Below, piece by piece: positions 45,801 to 62,500 of a stretch of 64,000 bases of DNA (its first letter is position 1; the number at the start of each line of letters is the position of its first letter). Where the stretch lies: contig CP136065.1 in the NCBI GenBank assembly GCA_032622095.1, positions 35,746,732 to 35,810,731 on the forward strand, written 5' to 3'. The notes under the pieces were generated by a model. The model did no database searches. It was not told where the DNA came from and saw nothing but the letters and a program-made list of their open reading frames with translations. The DNA comes from Siphonodentalium dalli. Lineage: Eukaryota > Mollusca > Scaphopoda > Gadilida > Siphonodentaliidae. A program made the position numbers and the translations under genes.

Positions 45801-47657
45801 CTCATGTCAAACTACCACCTCATGCCAAACTGCCACCTCATGTCAAACTACCACCTCATGTCAAACTACCACCTCACGTCAAACTACCACCTCATGTCAC
45901 ACTACCACCTCACGTCAAACTACCACCTCATGTCAAACTACCACCTCATGTTAAATTACCACTCCATGTCAAGCTACCACCTCATATCAAACTACCACCT
46001 CACGTCAAACTACCACCTCATGTCCAACTACCACCTCATGTCAAACTACCACCTAATGTCAAACTACCACCTCACGTCAAACTACCACCTCATGTCACAC
46101 TACCACCTCATGTCAAACTACCACCTCACGTCAAACTACCATCTAATGTCAAACTACCACCTCATGTTAAACTACCACCTCATGTCAAACTACCACCTAA
46201 TGTCAAACTACCACCTCACGTCAAACTACCACCTCATGTCAAACTACCACCTCATGTTAAATTACCACTCCATGTCAAGCTACCACCTCATGTCAAACTA
46301 CCACCTCACGTCAAACTACCACCTCATGTCAAACTACCACCTCATGTCAAACTACCACCTAATGTCAAACTACCACATCACGTCAAACTACCACCTCATG
46401 TCAAACTAACACCTAATGTCAAACTACCACCTCATGTCAAACTACCACATAATGTCACACTACCATATAATGTCAAACTACCACCTAATGTCAAACTACC
46501 ACCTAATGTCAAACTACCACCTCATGTCACACTACCATATAATGTCAAACTACCACCTAATGTCAAACTACCACCTCATGTCTAACTACCACATAATGTC
46601 ACACTACCATATAATGTCAAACTACCACCTAATGTCAAACTACCACCTAATGTCAAACTACCACATAATGTCACACTACCATATAATGTCAAACTACCAC
46701 CTAATGTCAAACTACCACCTCATGTCTAACTACCACCTCATGTCACACTACCACCTCACGTCAAACTACCACCTCATGTCTAACTACCACCTCATGTCTA
46801 ACTACCACCTCATGTCAAACTACCACCTCACGTCAAACTACCACCTCATGTCACACTACCACCTCACGTCAAACTACCACCTCATGTCTAACTACCACCT
46901 CATGTCAAACTACCACCTCATGTCACACTACCACCTCACGTCAAACTACCACCTCATGTCTAACTACCACCTCATGTCTAACTACCACCTCATGTCTAAC
47001 TACCACCTCATGTCAAACTACCACCTCATGTCACACTACCACCTCACGTCAAACTACCACCTCATGTCTAACTACCACCTCATGTCTAACTACCACCTAA
47101 TGTCACACTACCACCTCATGTCAAACTACCAACTCATGTTAAATTACCACTCCATGTCAAGCTACCACCTCATGTCAAACTACCACTCCATGTCAAACTA
47201 CCATATAATGTCAAACTACCATCTAATGTCAAACTACCACCTAATGTCACACTACCACCTAATGTCAAACTACCACCTAATGTCACACTACCACCTAATG
47301 TCAAACTACCACCTAATGTCAAAATCCCACCTCATGTCAAACTACCACCTCATGTCAAACTACCATCTAATGTCAAACTACCATCTAATGTCACACTACC
47401 ACCTAATGTCAAACTACCACCTAATGTCACACTACCACCTAATGTCAAACTACCACCTAATGTCAAACTACCACCTAATGTCAAACTACCACCTAATGTC
47501 AAACTACCACCTAATGTCACACTACCACCTAATGTCAAACTACCACCTAATGTCACACTACCACCTAATGTCAAACTACCACCTAATGTCACACTACCAC
47601 CTCATGTCAAACTACCACCTCATGTCAAACTACCATCTAATGTCAAACTACCATCTA
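42890..47657 (+). repeat. Higher-order segment H, copy 1 of the 18-bp array
   Basis: The order of unit variants here reappears at 59574-64000 with an offset of 16,684 bp. For example, the stretch 44348-45250 and the stretch 61032-61934 translate identically. Copy 1 has a 2-bp deletion at about 45565 and extra copies of a CATAATG/CATATAATG subrepeat (46440-46720). Confidence 0.85.
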
Positions 47658-50600
47658 ATGTCACACTACCACCTAATGTCAAACTACCACCTAATGTCAC
47701 ACTACCACCTAATGTCAAACTACCACCTAATGTCAAACTACCACCTAATGTCACACTACCACCTAATGTCAAACTACCACCTAATGTCACACTACCACCT
47801 AATGTCAAACTACCACCTAATGTCACACTACCACCTCATGTCAAACTACCACCTCATGTCAAACTACCACCTCATGTCACACTACCACCTCATGTCAAAC
47901 TACCACCTCATGTCAAACTACCATCTAATGTCAAACTACCATCTAATGTCACACTACCACCTAATGTCAAACTACCACCTCACGTCACACTACCACCTCA
48001 TGTCAAACTAACAACTAATGTCAAACTACCACATCATGTCAAACTAACACCTAATGTCAAACTACCACCTCATGTCAAACTACCACCTAATGTCAAACGA
48101 CCAGCTCATGTCAAACTACCACCTCATGTCAAACTAACACCTCATGTCAAACTACCACCTCATGTCAAACTACCACCTCATGTCAAACTACCACCTCATG
48201 TCAAACTACCAGCTCATGTCAAACTACCACCTCATGTCAAACTAACACCTAATGTCAAACTACCACCTAATGTCAAACTACCACCTCATGTCAAACTACC
48301 ACCTCATGTCAAACTACCACCTCATGTCAAACTACCACCTAATGTCAAACTACCACCTAATGCCAAACTGCCACCTCACATCAAACTACCACCTCATGTC
48401 ACACTACCACCTAATGTCAAACTACCACCTAATGCCAAACTACCACCTCACGTCAAACTACCACCTCATGTCACACTACCACCTCACGTCAAACTACCAC
48501 CTCATGTCAAACTACCACCTCATGTTAAATTACCACTCCATGTCAAGCTACCACCTCATGTTAAACTACCACTCCATGTCAAACTACCATATAATGTCAA
48601 ACTACCATCTAATGTCAAACTACCACCTAATGTCACACTACCACCTAATGTCAAACTACCACCTAATGTCACACTACAACCTAATGTCAAACTACCACCT
48701 AATGTCAAACTCCCACCTCATGTCAAACTACCACCTCATGTCAAACTACCATCTAATGTCAAACTACCATCTAATGTCACACTACCACCTAATGTCAAAC
48801 TACCACCTAATGTCACACTACCACCTAATGTCAAACTACCACCTAATGTCAAACTACCACCTAATGTCACACTACCACCTAATGTCAAACTACCACCTAA
48901 TGTCACACTACCACCTAATGTCAAACTACCACCTAATGTCACACTACCACCTCATGTCAAACTACCACCTAATGTCAAACTCCCACCTCATGTCAAACTA
49001 CCACCTCATGTCAAACTACCATCTAATGTCAAACTACCATCTAATGTCACACTACCACCTAATGTCAAACTACCACCTAATGTCACACTACCACCTAATG
49101 TCAAACTACCACCTAATGTCAAACTACCACCTAATGTCAAACTACCACCTAATGTCAAACTACCACCACATGTCAAACTAACACCTCATGTCAAACTACC
49201 ACCTCATGTAAAACTACCACCTAATGTCAAACTACCACCTAATGTCAAACTACCACCTAATGTCAAACTACCACCTAATGTCAAACTACCACCTCTTGTC
49301 AAACTACCACCTAATGTCAAACTACCACCTCATGTCAAACTACCACCTCATGTCAAACTACCACCTAATGTCAAACTACCACCTCATGTCAAACTACCAC
49401 CTAATGTCAAACTACCACCTCATGTCAAACTACCACCTCACGTCAAACTACCACCTAATGTCAAACTACCACCTCATGTCAAACTACCACCTCATGTCAA
49501 ACTACCACCTCATGTCAAACTACCACCTAATGTCAAACTACCACCTAATGTCAAACTACCACCTCATGTCAAACTACCACCTAATGTAAAACTACCACCT
49601 CATGTCAAACTACCACCTCATGTCAAACTACCACCTAATGTCAAACTACCACCTCATGTCAAACTACCACCTCATGTCAAACTACCACCTCATGTCAAAC
49701 TACCACCTCACATCAAACTACCACCTCATGTCAAACTACCACCTCATGTCACACTACCACCTCATGTCAAACTACCACCTCATGTCAAACTACCACCTCA
49801 TGTCAAACTACCACCTCATGTCAAACTACCAGCTCATGTCAAACTACCAGCTCATGTCAAACTACCACCTCATGTCAAACTACCACCTCATGTCAAACTA
49901 CCACCTCATGTCAAACTACCACCTCATGTCAAACTACCACCTCATGTCAAACTACCACCTAATGTCAAACTACCACCTCATGTCAAACTACCACCTCATG
50001 TCAAACTACCACCTAATGTCAAACTACCACCTCATGTCAAACTACCACCTCATGTCAAACTACCACATAATGTCAAACTACCACCTCATGTCAAACTACC
50101 ACCTCATGTCACACTACCACCTCATGTCAAACTACCACCTCATGTCAAACTACCACCTCATGTCAAACTACCACCTCATGTCAAACTACAACCTCATGTC
50201 AAACTACCACCTCATGTCAAACTACCACCTCATGTCACACTACCACCTCATGTCAAACTACCACCTCATGTCAAACTACCACCTCATGTCAAACTACCAC
50301 CTCATGTCAAACTACCACCTCATGTCAAACTACCACCTCATGTCAAACTACCACCTCATGTCAAACTACCACCTCATGTCAAACTACCACCTAATGTCAA
50401 ACTACCACCTAATGTCAAACTACCACCTCACGTCACACTACCACCTCATGTCAAACTAACACCTAATGTCAAACTACCACCTCATGTCAAACTAACACCT
50501 AATGTCAAACTACCACCTCATGTCAAACTACCACCTAATGTCAAACTACCAGCTCATGTCAAACTACCACCTCATGTCAAACTAACACCTCATGTCAAAC

Positions 50601-50866
50601 TACCACCTCATGTCAAACTACCACCTCATGTCAAACTACCACCTCATGTCAAACTACCAGCTCATGTCAAACTACCACCTCATGTCAAACTAACACCTAA
50701 TGTCAAACTACCACCTAATGTCAAACTACCACCTCATGTCAAACTACCACCTCATGTCAAACTACCACCTCATGTCAAACTACCACCTAATGTCAAACTA
50801 CCACCTCACATCAAACTACCACCTCATGTCACACTACCACCTAATGTCAAACTACCACCTAATGTC

Positions 50867-51790
50867 CAAACTACCACCTCACATCAAACTACCACCTAAT
50901 GTCAAACTACCACCTAATGTCAAACTACCACCTAATGTCAAACTACCACCTCATGTCAAACTACCACCTAATGTCAAACTACCACCTAATGTCAAATTAC
51001 CACCTCATGTCACACTACCACCTCATGTCACACTACCACCTCATGTCACACTACCACCTAATGTCAAACTACCATATAATGTCAAACTACCATCTAATGT
51101 CAAACTACCACCTAATGTCACACTACCACCTAATGTCACACTACCACCTAATGTCAAACTACCACCCAATGTCACACTACCACCTCATGTCAAACTACCA
51201 CCTCATGCCAAACTACCACCTCATGTCAAACTACCACCTCATGTCAAACTACCACCTCACGTCAAACTACCACCTCATGTCACACTACCACCTCACGTCA
51301 AACTACCACCTCATGTCAAACTACCACCTCATGTTAAATTACCACTCCATGTCAAGCTACCACCTCATGTCAAACTACCACCTCACGTCAAACTACCACC
51401 TCATGTCAAACTACCACCTCATGTCAAACTACAACCTAATGTCAAACTACCACCTCACGTCAAACTACCACCTCATGTCACACTACCACCTCATGTCAAA
51501 CTACCACCTCACGTCAAACTACCATCTAATGTCAAACTACCACCTCATGTTAAACTACCACCTCATGTCAAACTACCACCTAATGTCAAACTACCACCTC
51601 AGGTCAAACTACCACCTCACGTCAAACTACCACCTCATGTCAAACTACCACCTCATGTTAAATTACCACTCCATGTCAAGCTACCACTTCATGTCAAACT
51701 ACCACCTCACGTCAAACTACCACCTCATGTCAAACTACCACCTCATGTCAAACTACCACCTAATGTCAAACTGCCACCTCATGTCAAACT
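50867..51790 (+). repeat. Phase-shifted block 1 (+1 then -1) in the 18-bp array
   Basis: An extra C (TGTCCAAACTACC at 50863) shifts the 18-bp phase by one, and a 17-bp unit (AAACTACACATCATGTC at about 51790) restores it. Between them the plus-strand reading frame is Lys-Leu-Pro-Pro-His-Val instead of Met-Ser-Asn-Tyr-His-Leu. Confidence 0.9.
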
Positions 51791-54664
51791 ACACATCATG
51801 TCACACTACCACCTCACGTCAAACTACCACCTCATGTTAAATTACCACTCCATGTCCAGCTACCACCTCATGTTAAACTACCACTCCATGTCAAACTACC
51901 ATATAATGTCAAACTACCACTCCATGTCAAACTACCATATAATGTCAAACTACCATCTAATGTCAAACTACCACCTAATGTCACACTACCACCTAATGTC
52001 AAACTACCATCTAATGTCACACTACCACCTAATGTCAAACTACCACCTAATGTCAAACTCCCACCTCATGTCAAACTACCACCTCATGTCAAACTACCAT
52101 CTAATGTCAAACTACCATCTAATGTCACACTACCACCTAATGTCAAACTACCACCTAATGTCACACTACCACCTAATGTCAAACTACCACCTAATGTCAA
52201 ACTACCACCTAATGTCACACTACCACCTAATGTCACACTACCACCTAATGTCAAACTACCACCTAATGTCAAACTCCCACCTCATGTCAAACTACCACCT
52301 CATGTCAAACTACCATCTAATGTCAAACTACCATCTAATGTCACACTACCACCTAATGTCAAACTACCACCTAATGTCACACTACCACCTAATGTCAAAC
52401 TACCACCTAATGTCAAACTACCACCTAATGTCAAACTACCACCTAATGTCAAACTACCACCACATGTCAAACTAACACCTCATGTCAAACTACCACCTCA
52501 TGTCAAACTACCACCTAATGTCAAACTACCACCTAATATCAAACTACCACCTAATGTCAAACTACCACCTCATGTCAAACTACCACCTAATGTCAAACTA
52601 CCACCTCATGTCAAACTACCACCTCATGTTAAACTACCACCTAATGTCAAACTACCACCTCATGTCAAACTACCACCTAATGTCAAACTACCACCTAATG
52701 TCAAACTACCACCTCATGTCAAACTACCACCTCATGTCAAACTACCACCTCATGTCAAACTACCACCTCATGTCAAACTACCACCTCATGTCAAACTACC
52801 ACCTAATGTCAAACTACCACCTCATGTCAAACTACCACCTCATGTCAAACTACCACCTCATGTCAAACTACCACCTAATGTCAAACTACCACCTCATGTC
52901 AAACTACCACCTCATGTCAAACTACCACCTCATGTCAAACTACCACCTCACATCAAACTACCACCTCACATCAAACTACCACCTCATGTCAAACTACCAC
53001 CTCATGTCACACTACCACCTCATGTCAAACTACCACCTCATGTCAAACTACCACCTCATGTCAAACTACCACCTCATGTCAAACTACCACCTCATGTCAA
53101 ACTACCACCTCATGTCAAACTACCATCTAATGTCACACTACCACCTAATGTCAAACTACCACCTAATGTCACACTACCACCTAATGTCAAACTACCACCT
53201 AATGTCAAACTACCACCTAATGTCACACTACCACCTAATGTCACACTACCACCTAATGTCAAACTACCACCTAATGTCACACTACCACCTAATGTCAAAC
53301 TACCACCTAATGTCAAACTCCCACCTCATGTCAAACTACCACCTCATGTCAAACTACCATCTAATGTCAAACTACCATCTAATGTCACACTACCACCTAA
53401 TGTCAAACTACCACCTAATGTCACACTACCACCTAATGTCAAACTACCACCTAATGTCAAACTACCACCTAATGTCAAACTACCACCTAATGTCAAACTA
53501 CCACCACATGTCAAACTAACACCTCATGTCAAACTACCACCTAATGTCAAACTACCACCTAATGTCAAACTACCACCTAATGTCAAACTACCACCTAATG
53601 TCAAACTACCACCTCATGTCAAACTACCACCTAATGTCAAACTACCACCTCATGTCAAACTACCACCTCATGTCAAACTACCACCTAATGTCAAACTACC
53701 ACCTCATGTCAAACTACCACCTAATGTCAAACTACCACCTAATGTCAAACTACCACCTCATGTCAAACTACCACCTAATGTCAAACTACCACCTCATGTC
53801 AAACTACCACCTCATGTCAAACTACCACCTCATGTCAAACTACCACCTCATGTCAAACTACCACCTAATGTCAAACTACCACCTCATGTCAAACTACCAC
53901 CTCATGTCAAACTACCACCTAATGTCAAACTACCACCTCATGTCAAACTACCACCTCATGTCAAACTACCACCTCATGTCAAACTACAACCTCACGTCAA
54001 ACTACCACCTCACATCAAACTACCACCTCATGTCAAACTACCACCTCATGTCAAACTACCACCTCATGTCAAACTACCACCTCATGTCAAACTACCACCT
54101 CATGTCAAACTACCACCTCATGTCAAACTACCACCTCATGTCAAACTACCACCTAATGTCAAACTACCACCTAATGTCAAACTACCACCTCACGTCACAC
54201 TACCACCTCATGTCAAACTAACACCTAATGTCAAACTAACACCTAATGTCAAACTACCACCTCATGTCAAACTAACACCTAATGTCAAACTACCACCTCA
54301 TGTCAAACTACCACCTAATGTCAAACTACCAGCTCATGTCAAACTACCACCTCATGTCAAACTAACACCTCATGTCAAACTACCACCTCATGTCAAACTA
54401 CCACCTCATGTCAAACTACCACCTCATGTCAAACTACCAGCTCATGTCAAACTACCACCTCATGTCAAACTAACACCTAATGTCAAACTACCACCTAATG
54501 TCAAACTACCACCTCATGTCAAACTACCACCTCATGTCAAACTACCACCTCATGTCAAACTACCACCTAATGTCAAACTACCACCTAATGCCAAACTGCC
54601 ACCTCACATCAAACTACCACCTCATGTCACACTACCACCTAATGTCAAACTACCACCTAATGTC

Positions 54665-55624
54665 CAAACTACCACCTCACATCAAACTACCACCTAATGT
54701 CAAACTACCACCTAATGTCAAACTACCACCTAATGTCAAACTACCACCTCATGTCAAACTACCACCTAATGTCAAACTACCACCTAATGTCAAACTACCA
54801 CCTCATGTCACACTACCACCTCATGTCACACTACCACCTCATGTCACACTACCACCTAATGTCAAACTACCATATAATGTCAAACTACCATCTAATGTCA
54901 AACTACCACCTAATGTCACACTACCACCTAATGTCACACTACCACCTAATGTCAAACTACCACCCAATGTCACACTACCACCTCATGTCAAACTACCACC
55001 TCATGCCAAACTACCACCTCATGTCAAACTACCACCTCATGTCAAACTACCACCTCACGTCAAACTACCACCTCATGTCACACTACCACCTCACGTCAAA
55101 CTACCACCTCATGTCAAACTACCACCTCATGTTAAATTACCACTCCATGTCAAGCTACCACCTCATGTCAAACTACCACCTCACGTCAAACTACCACCTC
55201 ATGTCAAACTACCACCTCATGTCAAACTACAACCTAATGTCAAACTACCACCTCACGTCAAACTACCACCTCATGTCACACTACCACCTCATGTCAAACT
55301 ACCACCTCACGTCAAACTACCATCTAATGTCAAACTACCACCTCACGTCAAACTACCATCTAATGTCAAACTACCACCTCATGTTAAACTACCACCTCAT
55401 GTCAAACTACCACCTAATGTCAAACTACCACCTCAGGTCAAACTCCCACCTCACGTCAAACTACCACCTCATGTCAAACTACCACCTCATGTTAAATTAC
55501 CACTCCATGTCAAGCTACCACCTCATGTCAAACTGCCACCTCACGTCAAACTACCACCTCATGTCAAACTACCACCTCATGTCAAACTACCACCTAATGT
55601 CAAACTGCCACCTCATGTCAAACT
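54665..55624 (+). repeat. Phase-shifted block 2
   Basis: Same extra C (54661) and same 17-bp unit (55624) as block 1, with two additional 18-bp units inside. Distances to block 1 are exact multiples of 18 (3,798 and 3,834), so it is a duplicated block. Confidence 0.9.
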
Positions 55625-57544
55625 ACACATCATGTCACACTACCACCTCACGTCAAACTACCACCTCATGTTAAATTACCACTCCATGTCCAGCTACCAC
55701 CTCATGTTAAACTACCACTCCATGTCAAACTACCATATAATGTCAAACTACCACTCCATGTCAAACTACCATATAATGTCAAACTACCATCTAATGTCAA
55801 ACTACCACCTAATGTCACACTACCACCTAATGTCAAACTACCACCTAATGTCACACTACCACCTAATGTCAAACTACCACATAATGTCAAACTCCCACCT
55901 CATGTCAAACTACCACCTCATGTCAAACTACCATCTAATGTCAAACTACCATCTAATGTCACACTACCACCTAATGTCAAACTACCACCTAATGTCACAC
56001 TACCACCTAATGTCAAACTACCACCTAATGTCAAACTACCACCTAATGTCACACTACCACCTAATGTCACACTACCACCTAATGTCAAACTACCACCTAA
56101 TGTCACACTACCACCTAATGTCAAACTACCACCTAATGTCAAACTCCCACCTCATGTCAAACTACCACCTCATGTCAAACTACCATCTAATGTCAAACTA
56201 CCATCTAATGTCACACTACCACCTAATGTCAAACTACCACCTAATGTCACACTACCACCTAATGTCAAACTACCACCTAATGTCAAACTACCACCTAATG
56301 TCAAACTACCACCTAATGTCAAACTACCACCACATGTCAAACTAACACCTCATGTCAAACTACCACCTCATGTCAAACTACCACCTAATGTCAAACTACC
56401 ACCTAATGTCAAACTACCACCTAATGTCAAACTACCACCTCATGTCAAACTACCACCTAATGTCAAACTACCACCTCATGTCAAACTACCACCTCATGTT
56501 AAACTACCACCTAATGTCAAACTACCACCTCATGTCAAACTACCACCTAATGTCAAACTACCACCTAATGTCAAACTACCACCTCATGTCAAACTACCAC
56601 CTAATGTCAAACTACCACCTCATGTCAAACTACCACCTCATGTCAAACTACCACCTCATGTCAAACTACCACCTCATGTCAAACTACCACCTAATGTCAA
56701 ACTACCACCTCATGTCACACTACCACCTCATGTCAAACTACCACCTAATGTCAAACTACCACCTCATGTCAAACTACCACCTCATGTCAAACTACCACCT
56801 CACATCAAACTACCACCTCACATCAAACTACCACCTCATGTCACACTACCACCTCATGTCAAACTACCACCTCATGTCAAATTACCACCTCATGTCAAAC
56901 TACCACCTCATGTCAAACTACCACCTCATGTCAAACTACCACCTCATGTCAAACTACTATCTAATGTCACACTACCACCTAATGTCAAACTACCACCTAA
57001 TGTCACACTACCACCTAATGTCAAACTACCACCTAATGTCAAACTACCACCTAATGTCACACTACCACCTAATGTCACACTACCACCTAATGTCAAACTA
57101 CCACCTAATGTCACACTACCACCTAATGTCAAACTACCACCTAATGTCAAACTCCCACCTCATGTCAAACTACCACCTCATGTCAAACTACCATCTAATG
57201 TCAAACTACCATCTAATGTCACACTACCACCTAATGTCAAACTACCACCTAATGTCACACTACCACCTAATGTCAAACTACCACCTAATGTCAAACTACC
57301 ACCTAATGTCAAACTACCACCTAATGTCAAACTACCACCACATGTCAAACTAACACCTCATGTCAAACTACCACCTCATGTCAAACTACCACCTAATGTC
57401 AAACTACCACCTAATGTCAAACTAGCACCTAATGTCAAACTACCACCTAATGTCAAACTACCACCTCATGTCAAACTACCACCTAATGTCAAACTACCAC
57501 CTCATGTCAAACTACCACCTAATGTCAAACTACCACCTAATGTC

Positions 57545-58468
57545 CAAACTACAACCTCAGATCAAACTACCACCTAATGTCAAACTACCACCTAATGTCA
57601 AACTACCACCTAATGTCAAACTACCACCTCATGTCAAACTACCACCTAATGTCAAACTACCACCTAATGTCAAACTACCACCTCATGTCACACTACCACC
57701 TCATGTCACACTACCACCTCATGTCACACTACCACCTAATGTCAAACTACCATATAATGTCAAACTACCATCTAATGTCAAACTACCACCTAATGTCACA
57801 CTACCACCTAATGTCACACTACCACCTAATGTCAAACTACCACCCAATGTCACACTACCACCTCATGTCAAACTACCACCTCATGCCAAACTACCACCTC
57901 ATGTCAAACTACCACCTCATGTCAAACTACCACCTCACGTCAAACTACCACCTCATGTCACACTACCACCTCACGTCAAACTACCACCTCATGTCAAACT
58001 ACCACCTCATGTTAAATTACCACTCCATGTCAAGCTACCACCTCATGTCAAACTACCACCTCACGTCAAACTACCACCTCATGTCAAACTACCACCTCAT
58101 GTCAAACTACAACCTAATGTCAAACTACCACCTCACGTCAAACTACCACCTCATGTCACACTACCACCTCATGTCAAACTACCACCTCACGTCAAACTAC
58201 CATCTAATGTCAAACTACCACCTCATGTTAAACTACCACCTCATGTCAAACTACCACCTAATGTCAAACTACCACCTCAGGTCAAACTACCACCTCACGT
58301 CAAACTACCACCTCATGTCAAACTACCACCTCATGTTAAATTACCACTCCATGTCAAGCTACCACCTCATGTCAAACTGCCACCTCACGTCAAACTACCA
58401 CCTCATGTCAAACTACCACCTCATGTCAAACTACCACCTAATGTCAAACTGCCACCTCATGTCAAACT
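57545..58468 (+). repeat. Phase-shifted block 3
   Basis: Same extra C (57541) and same 17-bp unit (58468). It lies 2,880 and 2,844 bp from block 2 (160 and 158 units) and has the same internal length as block 1. Confidence 0.9.
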
Positions 58469-59573
58469 ACACATCATGTCACACTACCACCTCACGTCAA
58501 ACTACCACCTCATGTTAAATTACCACTCCATGTCCAGCTACCACCTCATGTTAAACTACCACTCCATGTCAAACTACCATATAATGTCAAACTACCACTC
58601 CATGTCAAACTACCATATAATGTCAAACTACCATCTAATGTCAAACTACCACCTAATGTCACACTACCACCTAATGTCAAACTACCACCTAATGTCACAC
58701 TACCACCTAATGTCAAACTACCACATAATGTCAAACTCCCACCTCATGTCAAACTACCACCTCATGTCAAACTACCATCTAATGTCAAACTACCATCTAA
58801 TGTCACACTACCACCTAATGTCAAACTACCACCTAATGTCACACTACCACCTAATGTCAAACTACCACCTAATGTCAAACTACCACCTAATGTCACACTA
58901 CCACCTAATGTCACACTACCACCTAATGTCAAACTACCACCTAATGTCACACTACCACCTCATGTCAAACTACCACCTAATGTCAAACTACCATCTAATG
59001 TCACACTACCACCTCATGTCAAACTACCACCTAATGTCAAACTACCATCTAATGTCAAACTACCATCTAATGTCAAACTACCACCTAATGTCAAACTCCC
59101 ACCTCATGTCAAACTACCACCTCATGTCAAACTACCATCTAATGTCAAACTACCATCTAATGTCACACTACCACCTAATGTCAAACTACCACCTAATGTC
59201 ACACTACCACCTAATGTCAAACTACCACCTAATGTCAAACTACCACCTAATGTCAAACTACCACCTAATGTCAAACTACCACCACATGTCAAACTAACAC
59301 CTCATGTCAAACTACCACCTCATGTCAAACTACCACCTAATGTCAAACTACCACCTAATGTCAAACTACCACCTAATGTCAAACTACCACCTCATGTCAA
59401 ACTACCACCTAATGTCAAACTACCACCTCATGTCAAACTACCACCTCATGTTAAACTACCACCTAATGTCAAACTACCACCTCATGTCAAACTACCACCT
59501 AATGTCAAACTACCACCTAATGTCAAACTACCACCTCATGTCAAACTACCACCTAATGTCAAACTACCACCTC

Positions 59574-62500
59574 GTGTCAAACTACCACCTAATGTCACAC
59601 TACCACCTAATGTCACACTACCACCTAATGTCAAACTACCACCCAATGTCACACTACCACCTCATGTCAAACTACCACCTCACGTCAAACTACCACCTCA
59701 TGTCACACTACCACCTCACGTCAAACTACCACCTCATGTCAAACTACCACCTCATGTTAAATTACCACTCCATGTCAAGCTACCACCTCATGTCAAACTG
59801 CCACCTCATGTCAAACTACCACCTCATGTCAAACTACCACCTCACGTCAAACTACCACCTCATGTCACACTACCACCTCACGTCAAACTACCACCTCATG
59901 TCAAACTACCACCTCATGTTAAATTACCACTCCATGTCAAGCTACCACCTCATGTCAAACTACCACCTCACGTCAAACTACCACCTCATGTCAAACTACC
60001 ACCTCATGTCAAACTACCACCTAATGTCAAACTACCACCTCACGTCAAACTACCACCTCATGTCACACTACCACCTCATGTCAAACTACCACCTCACGTC
60101 AAACTACCATCTAATGTCAAACTACCACCTCATGTTAAACTACCACCTCATGTCAAACTACCACCTAATGTCAAACTACCACCTCACGTCAAACTACCAC
60201 CTCATGTCAAACTACCACCTCATGTTAAATTACCACTCCATGTCAAGCTACCACCTCATGTCAAACTACCACCTCACGTCAAACTACCACCTCATGTCAA
60301 ACTACCACCTCATGTCAAACTACCACCTCATGTCACACTACCACCTCACGTCAAACTACCACCTCATGTCAAACTACCACCTCATGTTAAATTACCACTC
60401 CATGTCAAGCTACCACCTCATGTTAAACTACCACTCCATGTCAAACTACCATATAATGTCAAACTACCATCTAATGTCAAACTACCACCTAATGTCACGC
60501 TACCACCTAATGTCAAACTACCACCTAATGTCACACTACCACCTAATGTCAAACTCCCACCTCATGTCAAACTCCCACCTCATGTCAAACTACCACCTCA
60601 TGTCAAACTACCATCTAATGTCAAACTACCATCTAATGTCACACTACCACCTAATGTCAAACTACCACCTAATGTCACACTACCACCTAATGTCAAACTA
60701 CCACCTAATGTCAAACTACCACCTAATGTCACACTACCACCTAATGTCAAACTACCACCTAATGTCACACTACCACCTAATGTCAAACTACCACCTAATG
60801 TCACACTACCACCTCATGTCAAACTACCACCTAATGTCAAACTCCCACCTCATGTCAAACTACCACCTCATGTCAAACTACCATCTAATGTCAAACTACC
60901 ATCTAATGTCACACTACCACCTAATGTCAAACTACCACCTAATGTCACACTACCACCTAATGTCAAACTACCACCTAATGTCAAACTACCACCTAATGTC
61001 AAACTACCACCACATGTCAAACTAACACCTCATGTCAAACTACCACCTCATGTCAAACTACCACCTAATGTCAAACTACCACCTAATGTCAAACTACCAC
61101 CTAATGTCAAACTACCACCTAATGTCAAACTACCACCTCTTGTCAAACTACCACCTAATGTCAAACTACCACCTAATGTTAAACTACCACCTAATGTCAA
61201 ACTACCACCTAATGTCAAACTACCACCTAATGTCAAACTACCACCTCTTGTCAAACTACCACCTAATGTCAAACTACCACCTCATGTCAAACTACCACCT
61301 CATGTCAAACTACCACCTAATGTCAAACTACCACCTCATGTCAAACTACCACCTAATGTCAAACTACCACCTAATGTCAAACTACCACCTAATGTTAAAC
61401 TACCACCTCATGTCAAACTACCACCTCATGTCAAACTACCACCTAATGTCAAACTACCACCTAATGTCAAACTACCACCTAATGTTAAACTACCACCTCA
61501 TGTCAAGCTACCACCTAATGTCAAGCTACCACCTCATGTCAAACTACCACATCATGTCAAACTACCACCTCATGTTAAACTACCACCTCATGTCAAACTA
61601 CCACCTGATGTTAAACTACCACCTCATGTCAAACTACCACCTCATGTCAAGCTACCACCTAATGTCAAACTACCACCTCATGTCAAACTACCACCTCATG
61701 TCAAACTACCACCTCATGTCAAACTACCACCTCATGTCACACTACCACCTCATGTCACACTACCACCTCATGTCAAACTACCACCTCATGTCAAACTACC
61801 ACCTAATGTCAAACTACCACCTCATGTCAAACTACCACCTAATGTCACACTACCACCTCACGTCACACTACCACCTCATGTCACACTACCACATCATGTC
61901 AAACTACCACCTGATGTCAAATTACCACCTTTAGTCAAACTACCACCTCATGTCAAACTACCACTTAATGTCAAACTACCACCTAATGTCAAACTACCAC
62001 CCAATGTCATACTACCACCTCATGTCAAACTACCACCTCATGCCAAACTACCACCTCATGTCAAACTACCACCTCATGTCAAACTACCACCTCACGTCAA
62101 ACTACCACCTCATGTCACACTACCACCTCACGTCAAACTACCACCTCATGTCAAACTACCACCTCATGTTAAATTACCACTCCATGTCAAACTACCACCT
62201 CATGTCAAACTACCACCTCACGTCAAACTACCACCTCATGTCACACTACCACCTCACGTCAAACTACCACCTCATGTCAAACTACCACCTAATGTCATAC
62301 TACCACCTAATGTCAAACTACCACCTCATGTCACACTACCACCTCATGTCACACTACCACCTCATGTCACACTACCACCTAATGTCAAACTACCATATAA
62401 TGTCAAACTACCATCTAATGTCAAACTACCACCTAATGTCACACTACCACCTAATGTCACACTACCACCTAATGTCAAACTACCACCCAATGTCACACTA

